From: Piromyces finnis
Lineage: Eukaryota; Neocallimastigomycota; Neocallimastigomycetes; Neocallimastigales; Neocallimastigaceae
Direction of reading: 5' to 3'
DNA length: 64,000 bases
Assembly (NCBI GenBank): GCA_002104945.1
Contig: MCFH01000001.1
Location: 1,391,001 to 1,455,000 of the forward strand
Position 1 is the stretch's first letter, and every line of letters begins with the position of its first letter. A program made the position numbers and the translations under genes. The notes under the pieces are model-generated. The model did no database searches, had not been told where the DNA came from, and saw only the letters and a list, made by a program, of their open reading frames with translations. Shown piece after piece: positions 12,371-26,373 of this stretch.

Positions 12371-14170
12371 TCTCAGAATTCTAATAATATTCTAAATAAA
12401 ATTATTACATTCATTAAACTAGCAAAAATGCCAATATAAATTATAATAATGACAAGATAAGAAATAAAACAGAAAATATAAAAATATTAAATGAAATCTA
12501 TTTCATGATAATTGAATTGTTAATATATATCTTGTTTAAAATTTAAAATGTTTTTTTCATTTTTCATAAATATAATAAAAAAAGATTAATTAAAATAAAT
12601 AATAAAAATAAAACTGTTATTTAGTCTAATTATATAATAAAAAATATTTTTATAGTATGAACTTCTTAATTTAATATTTAATTTCCATTATTAACTTTAT
12701 TTATTGCTAGTGTTAAATTATTGATTTATTTTAATATTATGTTTTTATTAAAATTTATTGATTAATAATGAATTATTATTTATTAAGCTTTTTTTTTATA
12801 ATCAAGGTAAAAATGGATTATTTGCTTTTTATTTTTATTGGCAGATAAATATTCACATATAATAATTAAATTGAAGCTGAGAACTTTATTTAATATTTTT
12901 TTAATTATTCTGTCTATATAAAAAAAAAAAATATGAATCTTACATAATATCGAATTCATTGTTATATTAAATAAAAATTAATTATTTAAGGATATTTTAT
13001 CAATAATAAATTCATTTATTCTGGTTACATCTAACAAATTTTATTTAATGTTATTATAATATATTGATATATTAAATTTTTGTATTATTTTATTATATAT
13101 ATTTTTATATAAATACATCCTTTTTTTTTTTTTTTTTTTTTAATTTTGTTATATTATCCTAAACTTCAAAAATAACTATTTATGAAATAGCCTTTCCTTT
13201 TTTTTTTTTTTTTTTATAAAATATTATTAAATTATATATCTTTTAATTATTTAAAGAATAAAAATAATCTTTAAATATTTATTATTAAAAGATAAAGTTA
13301 TATAATATTTTTATACATTTTCTTAATTTTAGTATTTAAATTAAAGTAAATTTAATTTATTAGATGAAATAATTCATAAGTATAAGAAAATAGTTTTTTT
13401 TTTTTTTTTTTTATTTTTGGTTCTTAAAATAAAAATTTATATAAAAAAAATTAAAATTATATAAAAAAAATAAAGTAATAATTTACTATATTTTTTCCTT
13501 GTATATTTTTAATTATATATTTTTATTTTCCTTTTTTTTTTTTTTTGTATATAATTAAAATATAAATAACAGTTAAAAATTTAAAAAAAAAATAAAAATA
13601 AAAAATAAAAAAAAAATAAAAATAAAAAATAAAAAGAAAAGGAAAAATAAAATAAAGGAAAGGAATTAAAACAAAAAGTAAATATAAATAAGCAAATTAA
13701 TAAAACAATTAGTATAATTCATAATTTAAAAATAAACATTAATAAAATATCTTTAAGATAAACAAACTAAAAAAAAAAAAATAAAGAAGAAAAAAAAAAT
13801 AATAAATTACTTAAATAATTAAAAGAAGAGAAAAATAAAAGAAAAATAAGGTATATTATTTTTTTCGATAAATTATTTTAATAATTTTTATTAGAAACTT
13901 TTAATTATAATTATAAAAATCAATATTGATAAAAAAAAAAGATTATATTATCTAGTTATTGTAATTGTCAATAACAGCAATAACAACAACAACAATAATA
14001 ATAATAAACAAAATACATAATTAATTATTTTTAATTGCATATTTTTTAATTTAAATTATTTTTTGTCTTTAAATAATAATTTCTAAAATATTTATTGTTT
14101 ATTTATATTTCATATTAAAATTATATATATAGTTTATTGTTATTTTTATGTTTGAAATATAAATTAATAA
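12371..14170. other. 1.8-kb gene-free region upstream of the giant CH/spectrin gene
   Basis: Only A/T-rich DNA with many T runs (13122-13141, 13198-13215, 13396-13412) and a CAA/AAT repeat (13982-14008). No ORF, RNA gene or exon of known type is seen. It is probably the long 5' flank and leader of the gene starting at 14171. Confidence 0.6.
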
Positions 14171-17100
14171 ATGTCTTGGCTATTAAAACGAGTAGTTTCT
14201 CATAGAAAAGGTGATAGACGTCGTTTTTCTAATGGTGAATCAAGTGAATTAAGAGTTAGAAATCTTAATAGTGATCATTTACAAGCTCAAAAGAAAACTT
14301 TTACAAGATGGTGTAATGCTCAATTATCAAAAGTAGAGGAAGAAGAAAGCGAGGATAAAAATAAATATTTAATTGATGATTTACAAATTGATTTACAAGA
14401 TGGTATTAGACTTTTAAAATTATTAGAAGTTCTTTCTGGTGAAGAGCTTCCTAAACCAGAAAAATCAGGAAGAATTATAATAAGAATACATAGAATATTG
14501 AATGTTGGAAAAGCTTTAACATTTTTGCAGTCAAAATTAAATGAACCATTACCCAATATAGGTAGTGAAGATATTGTTGATGGGAATTTAAAATTAACTA
14601 TGGGTTTAATATGGGTTATTATTTTAAGATTTAAAATTGGAATTATTGCTGAAAAAGAACAGAATATTCAAGATGAAAATGTATTAGAAATTGAAGTATA
14701 TCCAAATCAAGTAATTTCATTTCATTAATATATAATTATTAAAATTTATATATATATATTTTTTAATTTTTAGATGATATTATTTTTACAATTACTTAAA
14801 ATTATAATTAATATAAAAAAACTTTACTTTAATTTTATAGGAACCTGATTTATCTATTACAGAAGATGTTATAAGTTCATCAGAAAAGAAAGAAAGAAGA
14901 AAGTCAGCTAAACATCAAAGTACTACTGGTACTACATCATGGGATGATGATGAAGAAGAGCCACAAATTATTGATATTTCAAAAAAGAGAAATAAAAATA
15001 AAAGAAGATCAACATTTAGAAGGTCAATGTTTAGACGTTCATCTTATGGTGATGAACAATCTACACCTGCAATGCCAAAAAGGCAATCTATAAGAAAAGC
15101 TGTTCTTATCAAAAATACAGCAGCAAATGCAAAAACTTCTTTATTAAATTGGTGTAAAAGTGTATTAAAACCATACGTTGAATTAGGAATTATAAATGAA
15201 ATTCAAGATTTTTCAAAATCATGGCAGAATGGTGTAGCATTTTTAGCATTAGTTCATAAAATGCAGCCTTCAATTATGCCTGAAATAGAAGAATTAATAC
15301 AAGCTAAAGAAACCAATCAACCATATGGTATTCCTTCATTATATACCTCTGACGATCCAGAAGATTGGTTTCAAAATTTATATACAGCATTTCAAATTGC
15401 TGAAAAATGTTTTGGTATAGCTCAGCTTATTGATGCTAATGATATTTGTAGAGTAAGTTCTCCAGATGAACGTATTATTATGACATATATTAGTGAATTT
15501 TATTTTGCTTTTGAACGTAACTACAATAACATTAAAAATAATGAAAAAAGAGAAGATATAACAAATATTGTAACTAAAAATAACGAAGAAGAAAATTCAG
15601 TTAATAATATAACTGAAGATGAAAAACAAAATAAAGAATTACCAATTGAAGAAGAAAATATTGTAACTAAAAATACTTATCATGACGAAAGAACTGAGGA
15701 AGACTTTAAATTAGATAAAGAATATCAAATTCGTATTGAAGAATTTAACAATAAGCATGTTGATTCTTTAATAAACGAATTGGATAATATTATTCATAAT
15801 TATCTTGATAAGGCAAATAATTTTTCAGGATGGGTTAAAGAGACACAACAAGTACAATATCAATTATTATGGTTCTTATATTCGCCACCACAAGAACAAG
15901 ATCAAAAAAATGTAATCACTCCACAACAGTCCATAGTATCAAGAATTTATGAGCCACTATATAATTCTAGTTCTTCTGTTGATATATTAGAATCTGTTAT
16001 AAATGAATGTATGACGTCTTTAAGATCTGAATTAGAAAATATTAATTATGCAAATACTAAGGGTGGAATAATGAAACGTGAATTAGATAGAGAATTTTTA
16101 TTAGTTACTGAAATAGCTAGAGCTATTGAAAAAAAGCAAAACAAAAATAATAATGAAGTTGCTAGTATTGCCACTGTTTATGCTACTCAGTCATCAATTC
16201 TTCAACATTTAGATCGCTTAATTTCTCATACTTATGTATCAGCTTCAAATGTCTTACAAAATTTTGTATTATGGGTAAAGGAATGGGAAGTAGTGTTAGA
16301 TTGTGTTGAAGAAGACTTATTAAATGAAGAAAAAAAGGATGATGGTAGACCAGAAAGCTTAAAGTCTGAAGTTAATAAATGGATACAAAATGTTAATGGT
16401 TTAGTTGAAACTATTGGATCACTTTTAGTTAAACGTGAAAAATACCTACAAAAAAGAAAAACAGATTTAGAAAATCTCACAAAAAATAGTGAAAATAGAG
16501 CAATTGAAAAAATAAGAAAAAGATGGTTAACTTTACATGGTATTGTAAGAAATATTCTTGGTGATGAATTTGTTCCGGATATTTCATCATTCCTTATTCC
16601 AACTATGATTGAAATTCCAGAAGAAAATTACTTTGTTGAATTAGAGATGGAGTTAACATCACTCTCTAGAACCTTAAATAATGAATATCCATCGAAACTT
16701 GATAATCTTCATCAACGTGTAGAAAGTTTAGTTTCTTTTGTAACAGCTGAATTTACAAGACGTCCATTACTTTCAAGAAGAGCTTTCCCTGATTTACCAT
16801 TAGGTGGTATAGCTCAATTATCAAGAATTCCAACTTTATCATCTGTTCCACCACCAAATTTACAATTTAGTAATTTCCCTGCATTTGTTTTAGTTCATGC
16901 AGATAGATTAATTAAAAGTGGACAAAATGATGTATTAAAGCCATTGGAATTAAATGTTATAGATACAATTAATAAGCAAAAAGAAACTGTTAATAAACTA
17001 TTAGAAAATGTTCATACTCACAGAAAAGAATCTGATGAAGTAAGAGATATCTTAAAGAAAGAAGAGCAAAATGAACAAGAAAAAATTCAAATTGTTCAAA

Positions 17101-20100
17101 ATATTTCAAATGATTATTGTAAAATGATAAAACGTCTAGACGAGTGGCTTAATGGTACAACTAAAGATTTCCAAAGAATTAAAGAACAAATTCCTCATGT
17201 TTTGAGTAGATTACAGAACCAAAATGGTAATTTTAGAGAAGCTGATCATACTTGGATGAAAGGAACTGAGGATTGGTGTTCTTCTATTTTAGTTGATATA
17301 GAATTATTATCTTCAAATCAAAGTAACAATGAAAATGTTGTAGTACCATCAAAGGCACTCATAGAAAAAACTTGGAAGAAACTAAATGATATTATATTTT
17401 ATTCAAAATCAGATTCAAAAAAAATTATGGATAAAAAAGAAGTCCAACAATTTCATAATATTACACCTTTCCACAATAAAATTTTCGATAAAATGGATGA
17501 GTTAAAATCTTCACTTGAAATATTTGTTAATTCATTCTTATCACCATCAAAACGTTCATTAGATGATCAAATGGATCTAAAGGCTCAAGATTTAGTTGAG
17601 AAATGGAAATCACAATGTAAGGATATTCAATCATTTATTGAAACCAATTATAGTATTCGTGTAAGTGATAAGCCTGACGAAGAAAATGATAAAAATGTTT
17701 TTGATGAATTAGAGCAATTGTTTAATTTATGGAGTAGTAAAGAAGATGATTTTGATGATGACCTTAATATTATTCTTACTAATGAAGAAGATTTACATAG
17801 AAAGTTAACTAGTTTGCAACAACGTTTAACACAAGTATCTGGTTTAAATTCAGAATCTTCATTATCACCATTGTCGTTAAAAATTGGCAAATTCAAGAAA
17901 TATACGTTTACAAATTTCACTTCATTAAGTAATGAAGTTATTAAAAGTTTACCTGCTGATGTGAATAAATTTGGAATATCTCGTCAAACAATCCGTTCTA
18001 AATTAGAAACCTTAAATAATCAACTGAATAAATTAATTGAATTAGATGCTGAATATCTTAGTAGTCATTCACAAAATAAAAATTATGATAATAAGGATAC
18101 CATTGCTAAAAACTCAGAATTAGAATTTACTATTAATATTATAGTTTTAAATATTGAATGGGTAAAAATGCTTTCAAAAATTAGTAATGAATTAGATAGC
18201 GAAAAAAGTCTTATTAAAAATCTTGAACGAATTAAAAACACTTCAAAATCATCTATACAATTATTAATGTCTGATGATGGAGAAATAACAAATGAAGATT
18301 CTGAATATTTATCTTTAGCTAAGCCAATATTAAGTGATTGTCAACAAAGATTAAAGGAATCTATATATGAAGATATTAAAATCTTGGATAATTATCAAGT
18401 TCAAAGAAATGAGTTAATTTCATCTATAAGAAATATTGAAAATCCATCTTTTATTTCTAATTTTACTTCTAATCAATATGTAAATATTCACATGAATAAC
18501 TTAAATCAATATGATGACAAAGTTAGAATTACCTATATGAATGCACAAAAACTTGTCTCTTGTTCTACTCATTGGTATAATATTTATCGTCAAATGTTTG
18601 ATTGGATGATATATATTGATCGTACTAGAGCTGATACTGAAGAAAGAATTCGCCGTTATTCTCAGGGAGGATCAAGAGCCGTTCCAAATGGCTTAGATGA
18701 AAATGTTACTGAAGAATTAATTATCCAATGTGAGAAAGATCAGAAACATTTGGAAGATAGAACTAAAGAATGGAAAGAAAATCCAAGATTTAAAAAAGTT
18801 AAGAAGTTAAGTAGCAAGCTTTCAGAACTTATTACATCTGTTTCAGAAGAAAATGATGTAATGTCAGAAGAAGAATGTAAAAATATTGATGCTTATATTA
18901 AAAATAAGGTTGAAAGATTTAATGAAGTTTTCAATCAATTTTGTCAAACCATTCGTAAAAGAAAGCATGATGTTATTCGTTTACGTAAAGTGTTTACAGA
19001 AGTTTCTCAACCATGTAAGCAATTGTTAAAAGAAATAAGTGAAATCGAAGAAGAATTAGTTGGCGTTAACACTATTATTAAGAATAAAGAATTTACTGAG
19101 GAAAGTGTATCTCAAGTTATTAAATCTTTAAATGATCGAACAGTAGAAGTTACAAATAAATGTAATGACTTAGACAATGTAATTAAAAATATGTCTGAAA
19201 CACTTCCTGAAAGTCCAAGAGTCTCTTCAAGAGTTTCATCATATAAGCATGTTAGTATGCTCCTAAGACCAGTAATTGATTCAAGAGTTTTTGAATTAGT
19301 TAATGAAGTTAATCAAAAAGGACATGTTCTTAAAAAGAAAATGGAAAAAACTGTATCAGAAATCACTAAAATAGCAATAAATAATTGGGAAAATGATAAT
19401 ATTTTAGAATTGCAGAATTGGATTGAACGTACTCAAGCTGAAATTGAAAGATCAATTGATACAGATGAAAACATATCAGTTCTTTTAGAAGCACACCTCG
19501 AAAAGTATGAAAAATATAAAAATGAAGCTAACGAAAAAAGAGATTTGTTAACTCTTGCTGAAAATAAAACTGAAAACTTGGTTAAGACTTTACGTTCTTG
19601 GGCAATTTCAAATAATAGTGGTTGTAATAAAACATTAAGTGTTAATAAAAGCAACCGTATGTCAAATAGAATGTCGATTCGTGAATCATTTATTCGTACA
19701 ACAAGCTCATCCTTTTTAGGAAAACGTGAATCATATAATCTTCCAAAGAGAATTTCAAATATATCTGATCTTCCTTCTCAACCTGACTTATTACAAATTC
19801 GTTTTAATGAACTTTCTAAAGCATTTAATGGATTATATGATCATATTGAACAAGAAACTAAATTTTATAATTACTCCATTGAAGTATATAAGGCTATTAA
19901 AGATACAACTAAAGATATTAGTGAATTCAAGCAATTAACAGATAACATTATGCAAGGTTCATTATCTTCTAAGGAAAGAGAATTAAATACAGAAGAATTA
20001 GAAAAACAATTGAAATCTTTAGAAGATGAAAAAATGAATAATGGATTAATTGGATACATTGATCATCTTTCTTCACTTCAATCTAAAACTCCAACAAAAG

Positions 20101-23100
20101 CAGATACCAAAATATTAAATATATTGAAAAAATATCAATTAGAACTTTCAAATACTTTTGAAAATATTCACAAACAATTAATGGGATTAAAACGTTCTAA
20201 GAAGATTGTTGAAGGTTATATTAAGCAAAGTCAAGAAGTACGTCAATGGATTCAAAATAAAATTATTGTTCTTAATGAAGTTAATGAAGATATAAAAGAA
20301 CAAACAAAGCGTTTTGATGAACTTAAAGATAAATATGATATAAATGATGGAGAAGAAGAAATTAAAATTGTCTTTAAAACTGAAGAATCTGTATTTGATA
20401 ATGTTATGAAGAGATTAAATGAAGCTGAAGATGCTCTTAAGCGTTATACTCTATCGTATCAACATTTAAATAGCCATGCTGAAAAGATTGTTAATGACTT
20501 TGAAAATTCTCACACTGCTCTTTCAAAAGAAAGTTTCGAAATTATAAAAACTCATCAACGTGGTATTGATTCAATATGGAATAATTTATGTTCAGAATTA
20601 GAACGCTTAAAGAATATTTCTACTATTCGTATGAATATTATGTCATGGATAAAGAAGTCTGAAGAATTTGAACAACGCCTCTGGTCTTTAGAAGAACAAT
20701 TTGAACAAGGTGAAGGTATAATTCTAAATAATTTGCCTGAAAATAGTGAAAACAATGGATTAATTGATTTATTCGCTGAATTTGGTCAAGTTGCTGATGA
20801 AACAATTAGAAGTTGGGATTATGATATTAGTCGTTTGGAAGAAGAGCATGGTGATTTAGTACAAGAAATTCAAGGTATTGAGCTTAATTCTTTAAAGTTA
20901 GAATGTCCAGAAGAAATTAATGTTCTTAATCAACAATGGTATTTGAATAATATTAATGAATCACTTGCTTCTTTACAAGATACCTTTGATTCAAGAAAAG
21001 ATGAAATCTTTGATCTTTCAGAAAAATTTGACAATTGGGAATTAGATTATAATAATTTAGAAGAGTGGATTAATGTAACAATAGCTTCATTAAATGAAAG
21101 ATTAAACGATACAAATTCAGGATATGCTGTTATTACAGGTGATATTGATTTCGATAAACTTAATTTAAATAATTGGAATAAAAGCCAACTTATTTTAGAA
21201 AATCATATAGATGGTGAAATTATGAAACAATATGAAAAAGTTACAGCTGATTGTGCTACTATAATATCATTATGTAAAGATTTATTGCCAGAAGAAACTT
21301 CGGAAATATTTGAAAAATACTCTGGAGAAAAGAGAACATATCTTTATGATATTTGGAATCAACTTTCAACATTAAAGGATAATGAAAAGAATTCTTTAGA
21401 AATTGCTAAGCAATATTTAGATTGGCATCAAAGTGCATTTGCCATTGAAAACAATATTGTTGAAAAATTAGAACATTTGAATTCTAGAGATAGTTTAAGT
21501 ATTGATGAATATTCTGACTTAAATGAGAATATCGATTATAGTGATAAAATCTTAAATGAAGCTAATGCTAAATTAAGAGAAATTAAGACAGGAAAGCCAA
21601 AATTTGTATTTGAAAAAGTAAATAATGATATTTACAAATCAAGACAAAATCAAATTAGTCAAAAAATAAATGAAGCTAGAAAAATAATTCAAGATTCTAA
21701 AGATGCTGCTAATAGAAAAAATTCTTTACACGAAATTAATAAAAGTTTAGATTCATACGAGAAATGGTGTGATGACATTCTTTATGAATTACCAATGTAC
21801 ACAGCATCTCTTGAATTTTTATCACATCAAAATTCAATTAACTTAGATAATGATAAATCAATAATTGATGTAGATACCAAAATGAATTCTTATATAGCAG
21901 AATTGGATAACATTGATAATATTTTCCTTAATGAGTCAGTAGAATCAATTTTCCAAAACCATCTTAAAAAATACAAAAGTACTGAAAATGAAATTTCTAG
22001 TTTTAATAATGAATTAGAAATATTTAAAGAAAAATATCAACGCTATTTCCGCTCTCATAATTATTCTATTCAAACAAGATATGAAACTTTAGTTCAAAGA
22101 TTTAAACGTATCGAAAAGGCATTAAGTGTAGGTTATTACAAAGCAGATATAATCAAAAAAATATATGTCCATGATAAAATATCTTCTGAAATTAAAAATT
22201 GGATTCAAAATAAAAAGCAAGATATTATTGATATGGTTTATAATAACTCAATTTCTTCTTCAAGTAAAATGTTAGATATTGAAAATCAATTAAATCTTTT
22301 TGAAACTTCTGTGGATGAATATTATCATATTACAGATAAGTTATATAATTTCTTAACTCAAAATGAAGAACCAACAATCGATCTTCAAGTATGTGCTCGC
22401 CTTGTATCTGGTAGAAAAAAAAGTATTAATTCTGAATGGGAACTTTTAATGGAATTTGTAAATACTGTTACTAGTAACTCCGCTTACATTGAAAAAGAAA
22501 TAGAATTAAATAAAATGATAACAAAGATGTCACAATTTATTAATGATATAAAATGTAGAATACTAGAGGTTAATATTATGAATAATAATGAAACAAATCA
22601 AGTTAATTTAGAATCTATATTTGGAAGACTTGAAGGAGAACTTGTTGCAGGTGTATTACCAAATATTCAAATTCTTGAAAGTAATATTAAGAAATATTTA
22701 TCAGAAATACCATCTTACACTGTTTACTACAAAATCAGTTTAAGTTTAAGAGAAGAATTTGAAAATCTAAATGATGTTTTAAGAATTCGTAAAAACAAAT
22801 TAAATTTGCATAACAAGGTTGTAACTCATAATAATTTAATGAGTAATATACAACAACAAATTTCTGACTTATCTAAAGCAATTGATGAACAATCAATACC
22901 TAGAGGAAGAAACGAAATTGAAACATATGTTGCAATTATAGATAGTAAATTAATGTTCTTTAATACTAGTATATCAAAACTAGTTAATGATTCTAATGAC
23001 ATTATGAAAAATATATTAGTAGAAGATATTACAGATGAATGGAATTCATGTGAAAAACAACAAAACGTTGAAAAAAGATGGGAAGACGTTAAACAAAGTG

Positions 23101-23455
23101 TCAAAGATCGTAGAGAAAATATTGATACAAAACTATCAATGAAAGGTAGTAACCATAATGAGAGAGAAAGACCAATAAGTCAAAGAATGTCTGCATATCT
23201 CCCTAAATATCACTCGATTAGACCATCATCTTCTCTTTCTACTCGAAGTGGAAAGACAAGTCCAAGAAGTATATATTCAAGAAATAGTCATAGAAGATCA
23301 CCTTCTTCATCTTCATCACCTGTTAGCCATTCAAGGTAAATAAGTAAATATTATTTTTAATTTAATTCAATTGTTCTATTTATTAATTAATAATTTTTAC
23401 ATATATACATTTATTTATATTTAGATCAAGAAGACATTCATCCATTATTGAATAG
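14171..23455 (+). CDS. Giant actin-binding protein: tandem CH domains plus spectrin repeats
   Basis: Cytoskeletal crosslinker of the spectrin/plakin/nesprin superfamily by domain layout. Three exons (14171-14695, 14841-23335, 23425-23455) give 3,016 residues; exon 2 alone is 8.5 kb. CH1 (about 38-160) carries both actin-binding signatures: QKKTFTRWCN (40-49) and the IVDGNLKLTMGLIWVI block. CH2 spans about 268-402 (LLNWCKSVL, FSKSWQNGVAFLAL, PDERIIMTYISEFY). Between them lies an unusually long, basic linker of about 107 residues. Roughly residues 460-2900 are alpha-helical with spaced Trp residues, in the manner of many spectrin repeats. An SRIP tetrapeptide (836-839) matches the EB-binding SxIP pattern. 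The tail is Ser/Arg-rich and ends RRHSSIIE. I see no EF hands, GAR domain, transmembrane segment or KASH peptide. Closest in layout to nesprin or spectraplakin cores; no specific orthologue claimed. Confidence 0.88.
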
Positions 23456-23581
23456 TTAAATGTTTATTAATATTTCCTTAATCATATTTCATTAATTATT
23501 AATTAGTATTTATTTATAAATTAACAAGCATATAATATAATAATTAGATTTTTTTTTTTTTTAACCAAAATAAAATAACCG

Positions 23582-23623
<42 letters not shown>

Positions 23624-24441
23624 AAGAAAGAAATTATTTAAAAATAAAATTAAATAAAAACTAAATAAAAATTAAATAAAAATTAAATAAAAAAATATTT
23701 TTATATTAATACAAAATTGATTATATAAATTCATTTTGATAAAAATAATAATTTGATTAGTTTTTTAATTATAAGTGTTACTCTTCCTGAACTTTATTTT
23801 CTATTTTAATTTTATAAAACTTTATATTTAAATAAATGTAAAAAAAAAAAATATGTATTGTCTAAACAAATAATAATAATAATAATAAGTAAACTTTATA
23901 TATAAAAATCAATTATTTTTTTATTATTATTTGAGAAAGTATATATTGAGTCATATAAATTAGCTATATAAGCCACATTCTAAACCTATAATACAATACT
24001 TAAATATTAGTTCTTTTAATCATTATTAACAAAACATCTTGGAAAATATCTGAATATACTAAAAATTTGTTTTTGTTTTATAATAACATTAATAATATAG
24101 AATATAGAATTGCTGGTATATGAATAAATTACGATTATTCTTAAATAATATTTCAGGTTAACTTATTTTAATTAATTCTCAAATATAATATTTGATAAAT
24201 GTTATATAAATAAAATATTTAATTTTATACTAAAACTTTTATTATTTTATATATATGTTTTATATTATTTTATATACTTTTTTTTTTTAGATTTTTGAAT
24301 TTAAATGAACTTAATTATAATTTTATTTTACATATTGTGGCTTAAAATATATAAATATATAAATATAATTATTAGATAAAAAAAAATAGGTAAAATTATT
24401 AAAATATCAAAATTTAAGAATAATTTATATTTTGATAAAAA
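23456..24441. other. Intergenic region with 40-bp poly-A tract
   Basis: Holds a T run at 23550-23562, a poly-A run at 23582-23621, and AAATTAAATA-type repeats to 23690. No gene is seen. It covers the 3' end of the CH/spectrin gene and the ZNRD2 promoter. Confidence 0.6.
23582..23621. repeat. Poly-A homopolymer (40 bp)
   Basis: An uninterrupted run of A about 130 bp after the stop codon of the CH/spectrin gene. It may be a slippage-expanded tract or, less likely, the trace of a retro-inserted tail. Confidence 0.8.
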
Positions 24442-25986
24442 ATGGATTCATTTGAAAAAAAACATGAAAGAGGAATAAATAATATGGGGGAACTACTTTT
24501 AAAGGGATATGTAAGATTTTAGGAATAATGATAAATAAAAAAATAATTTTAAACTCGAAAAAATAATAAAATTTATATTTAATGGTTGATAAATGTTTTT
24601 GTTTGTTTGTTAATAGATTATGACTGCACAAGCATGTCCAGTTTGTAATGTAAATTAAATTTCATTTGAATCTTATATATTTATATACATAATATTCTTA
24701 AAAAAATAACATTAATATATTTTTTTATTTATATATTGCTTTAATAGTGTCCATTTTTCAAAAAAACAAGTAATAGTCCACCATTTTGCCCTCTTTGTGA
24801 TGATAAGAAAGAAAATAAAGAAAAGGAAAATTGTACGTATTGATTCAAAAACAATATATTTAGTATACTTAAAATTTAATTATTTAGTAGTTGACAATAA
24901 ATTATATTTGATATTATGTAATACAAAATGCAAAAATAATGAATAGTAAAAGAAAAAGAACAAATGGAGCAAATGGAACAAATGATGTGTATGTAATAAC
25001 TTTGTGGATACTATATTATTAAACATAAAATTATCTAAAATCTAATAACTAATGTAAAATTGTAATATTATATTAATACATATATATTAATATAATAATA
25101 AAATAATATATATTATAGCAAAAGAAAGTAAAATAAATGAATTTCAAACTGAAAAAAAAGAAGTTTCTAATACTAATTCAAAAAAACAAGATTCAATAAA
25201 TTCAAAAATGTCTGAATTATTATTAGCTGGTTGGACTCTAACAAATGATAATTGTCCATTTTGTATTGGAGTATATATTTTATAAATAAATAATCTATTT
25301 CCTATAATATTCTATTTATATCAATTAATTAAAAATCTAAATTTAAAAACATTTTTAAAAAGGTCCCATTAATGAAAAACAAAGAAAAGCAGCAATTTTG
25401 TGTCAAATGTGAAAAGTATATATCTTAGTATAATTATTATAATAACAATAATTATAAAATTAAAGTATAATATATTGTATTTTGTAAAACATAGATATTT
25501 CATTAGTGAAGAAGAAGCTAAGAAACAAGGAATAACAATTAAAGATGAAAAAACTGAAAATAATGATAAACAAATAAGCACATTATATAACAGAAATGAA
25601 CCAATAACAAAAAATAAAGCCATTAAGCATTCCTTGGATATTGAAGATAAAGTTACACAATCAATAAATAAGGTATTTAAATTATCAAATTTAAAAATAT
25701 TTTAAGTATAAAAACTTTAATTAACAATTTTTTTTTTAAGGAAATTATACCACCAATTAAAAAAGAAAAAAAAGAAATAAATTCTATTACTGACGAAGTA
25801 AAAGTTGAATGTTCAAAAACTTCAGTAGCTTTAATCAATCAATTATCATTATTGAGAAGTAAATTAGAGGTTTTAAATGAAAAGGATGATGCTTTTTCAA
25901 ATACTCAATATATTATTAATATTTGTGATACAATTTCAAGTGTTGCAAAAGCATTGGAGGCATGCAATACTATTTTAAACAATTAA
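24442..25986 (+). CDS. ZNRD2: ZNRD2 / SSSCA1-type zinc-ribbon protein (autoantigen p27 family)
   Basis: Homologue of the Sjogren/scleroderma autoantigen p27; its molecular role is poorly known (linked to mitosis in animals). Eight exons (24442-24510, 24617-24649, 24748-24832, 24947-24988, 25119-25270, 25363-25415, 25495-25672, 25741-25986) give 285 residues. The family core 'M-x-x-L-L-x-G-W/Y then CxxC...CxxC' occurs twice: MGELLLKGY with cysteine pairs CPVC and CPLC, and MSELLLAGWTLTNDNCPFC with FCVKC. The C-terminal helices (SVALINQLSLLRSKLE, then NICDTISSVAKALEACN) match the conserved end of the family. Human p27 has one ribbon, so the tandem pair is a difference. It is convergent with CKAP5. 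Confidence 0.87.
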
Positions 25987-26373
25987 TTTCAAAAAAAAAA
26001 AATTCAAATTATTAAACTAAATAAACAAATAATTATTAAAAATATAATATTCTAATTGATATTTTTTTTTTTTTTTTATTTTTATTTATTTATCTATTTG
26101 TTTGTTTTCTTGTTTGTTTATCTATATATTTATTAATTTATTTATTTATTTTTTTTTATTTATTTATTTATTTTATTTACTTATTTACTTATTAGGATTA
26201 GTTTTATTATTTCAATTTAACTATTTAACAATATTTTTTAAAAAAAGTAAAATAATAATAGATTATCTCAATGAAGCATAATATTATATTTTTAATATAA
26301 ATGTTTTTGATTTAATGTAAAATATTATTTATTATATAATAATTATTAATTGCATTTTATTTATAAAAAAAAA
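25987..26373. other. Convergent intergenic region
   Basis: Short spacer between the 3' ends of ZNRD2 and CKAP5. It contains TTTA-type repeats (26086-26190). No further feature is seen. Confidence 0.55.

Noticed and set aside
24425-24631. Leftward ORF over ZNRD2 exon 1
   Set aside because: It is low-complexity Phe/Ile/Leu and opposite to a supported exon chain.
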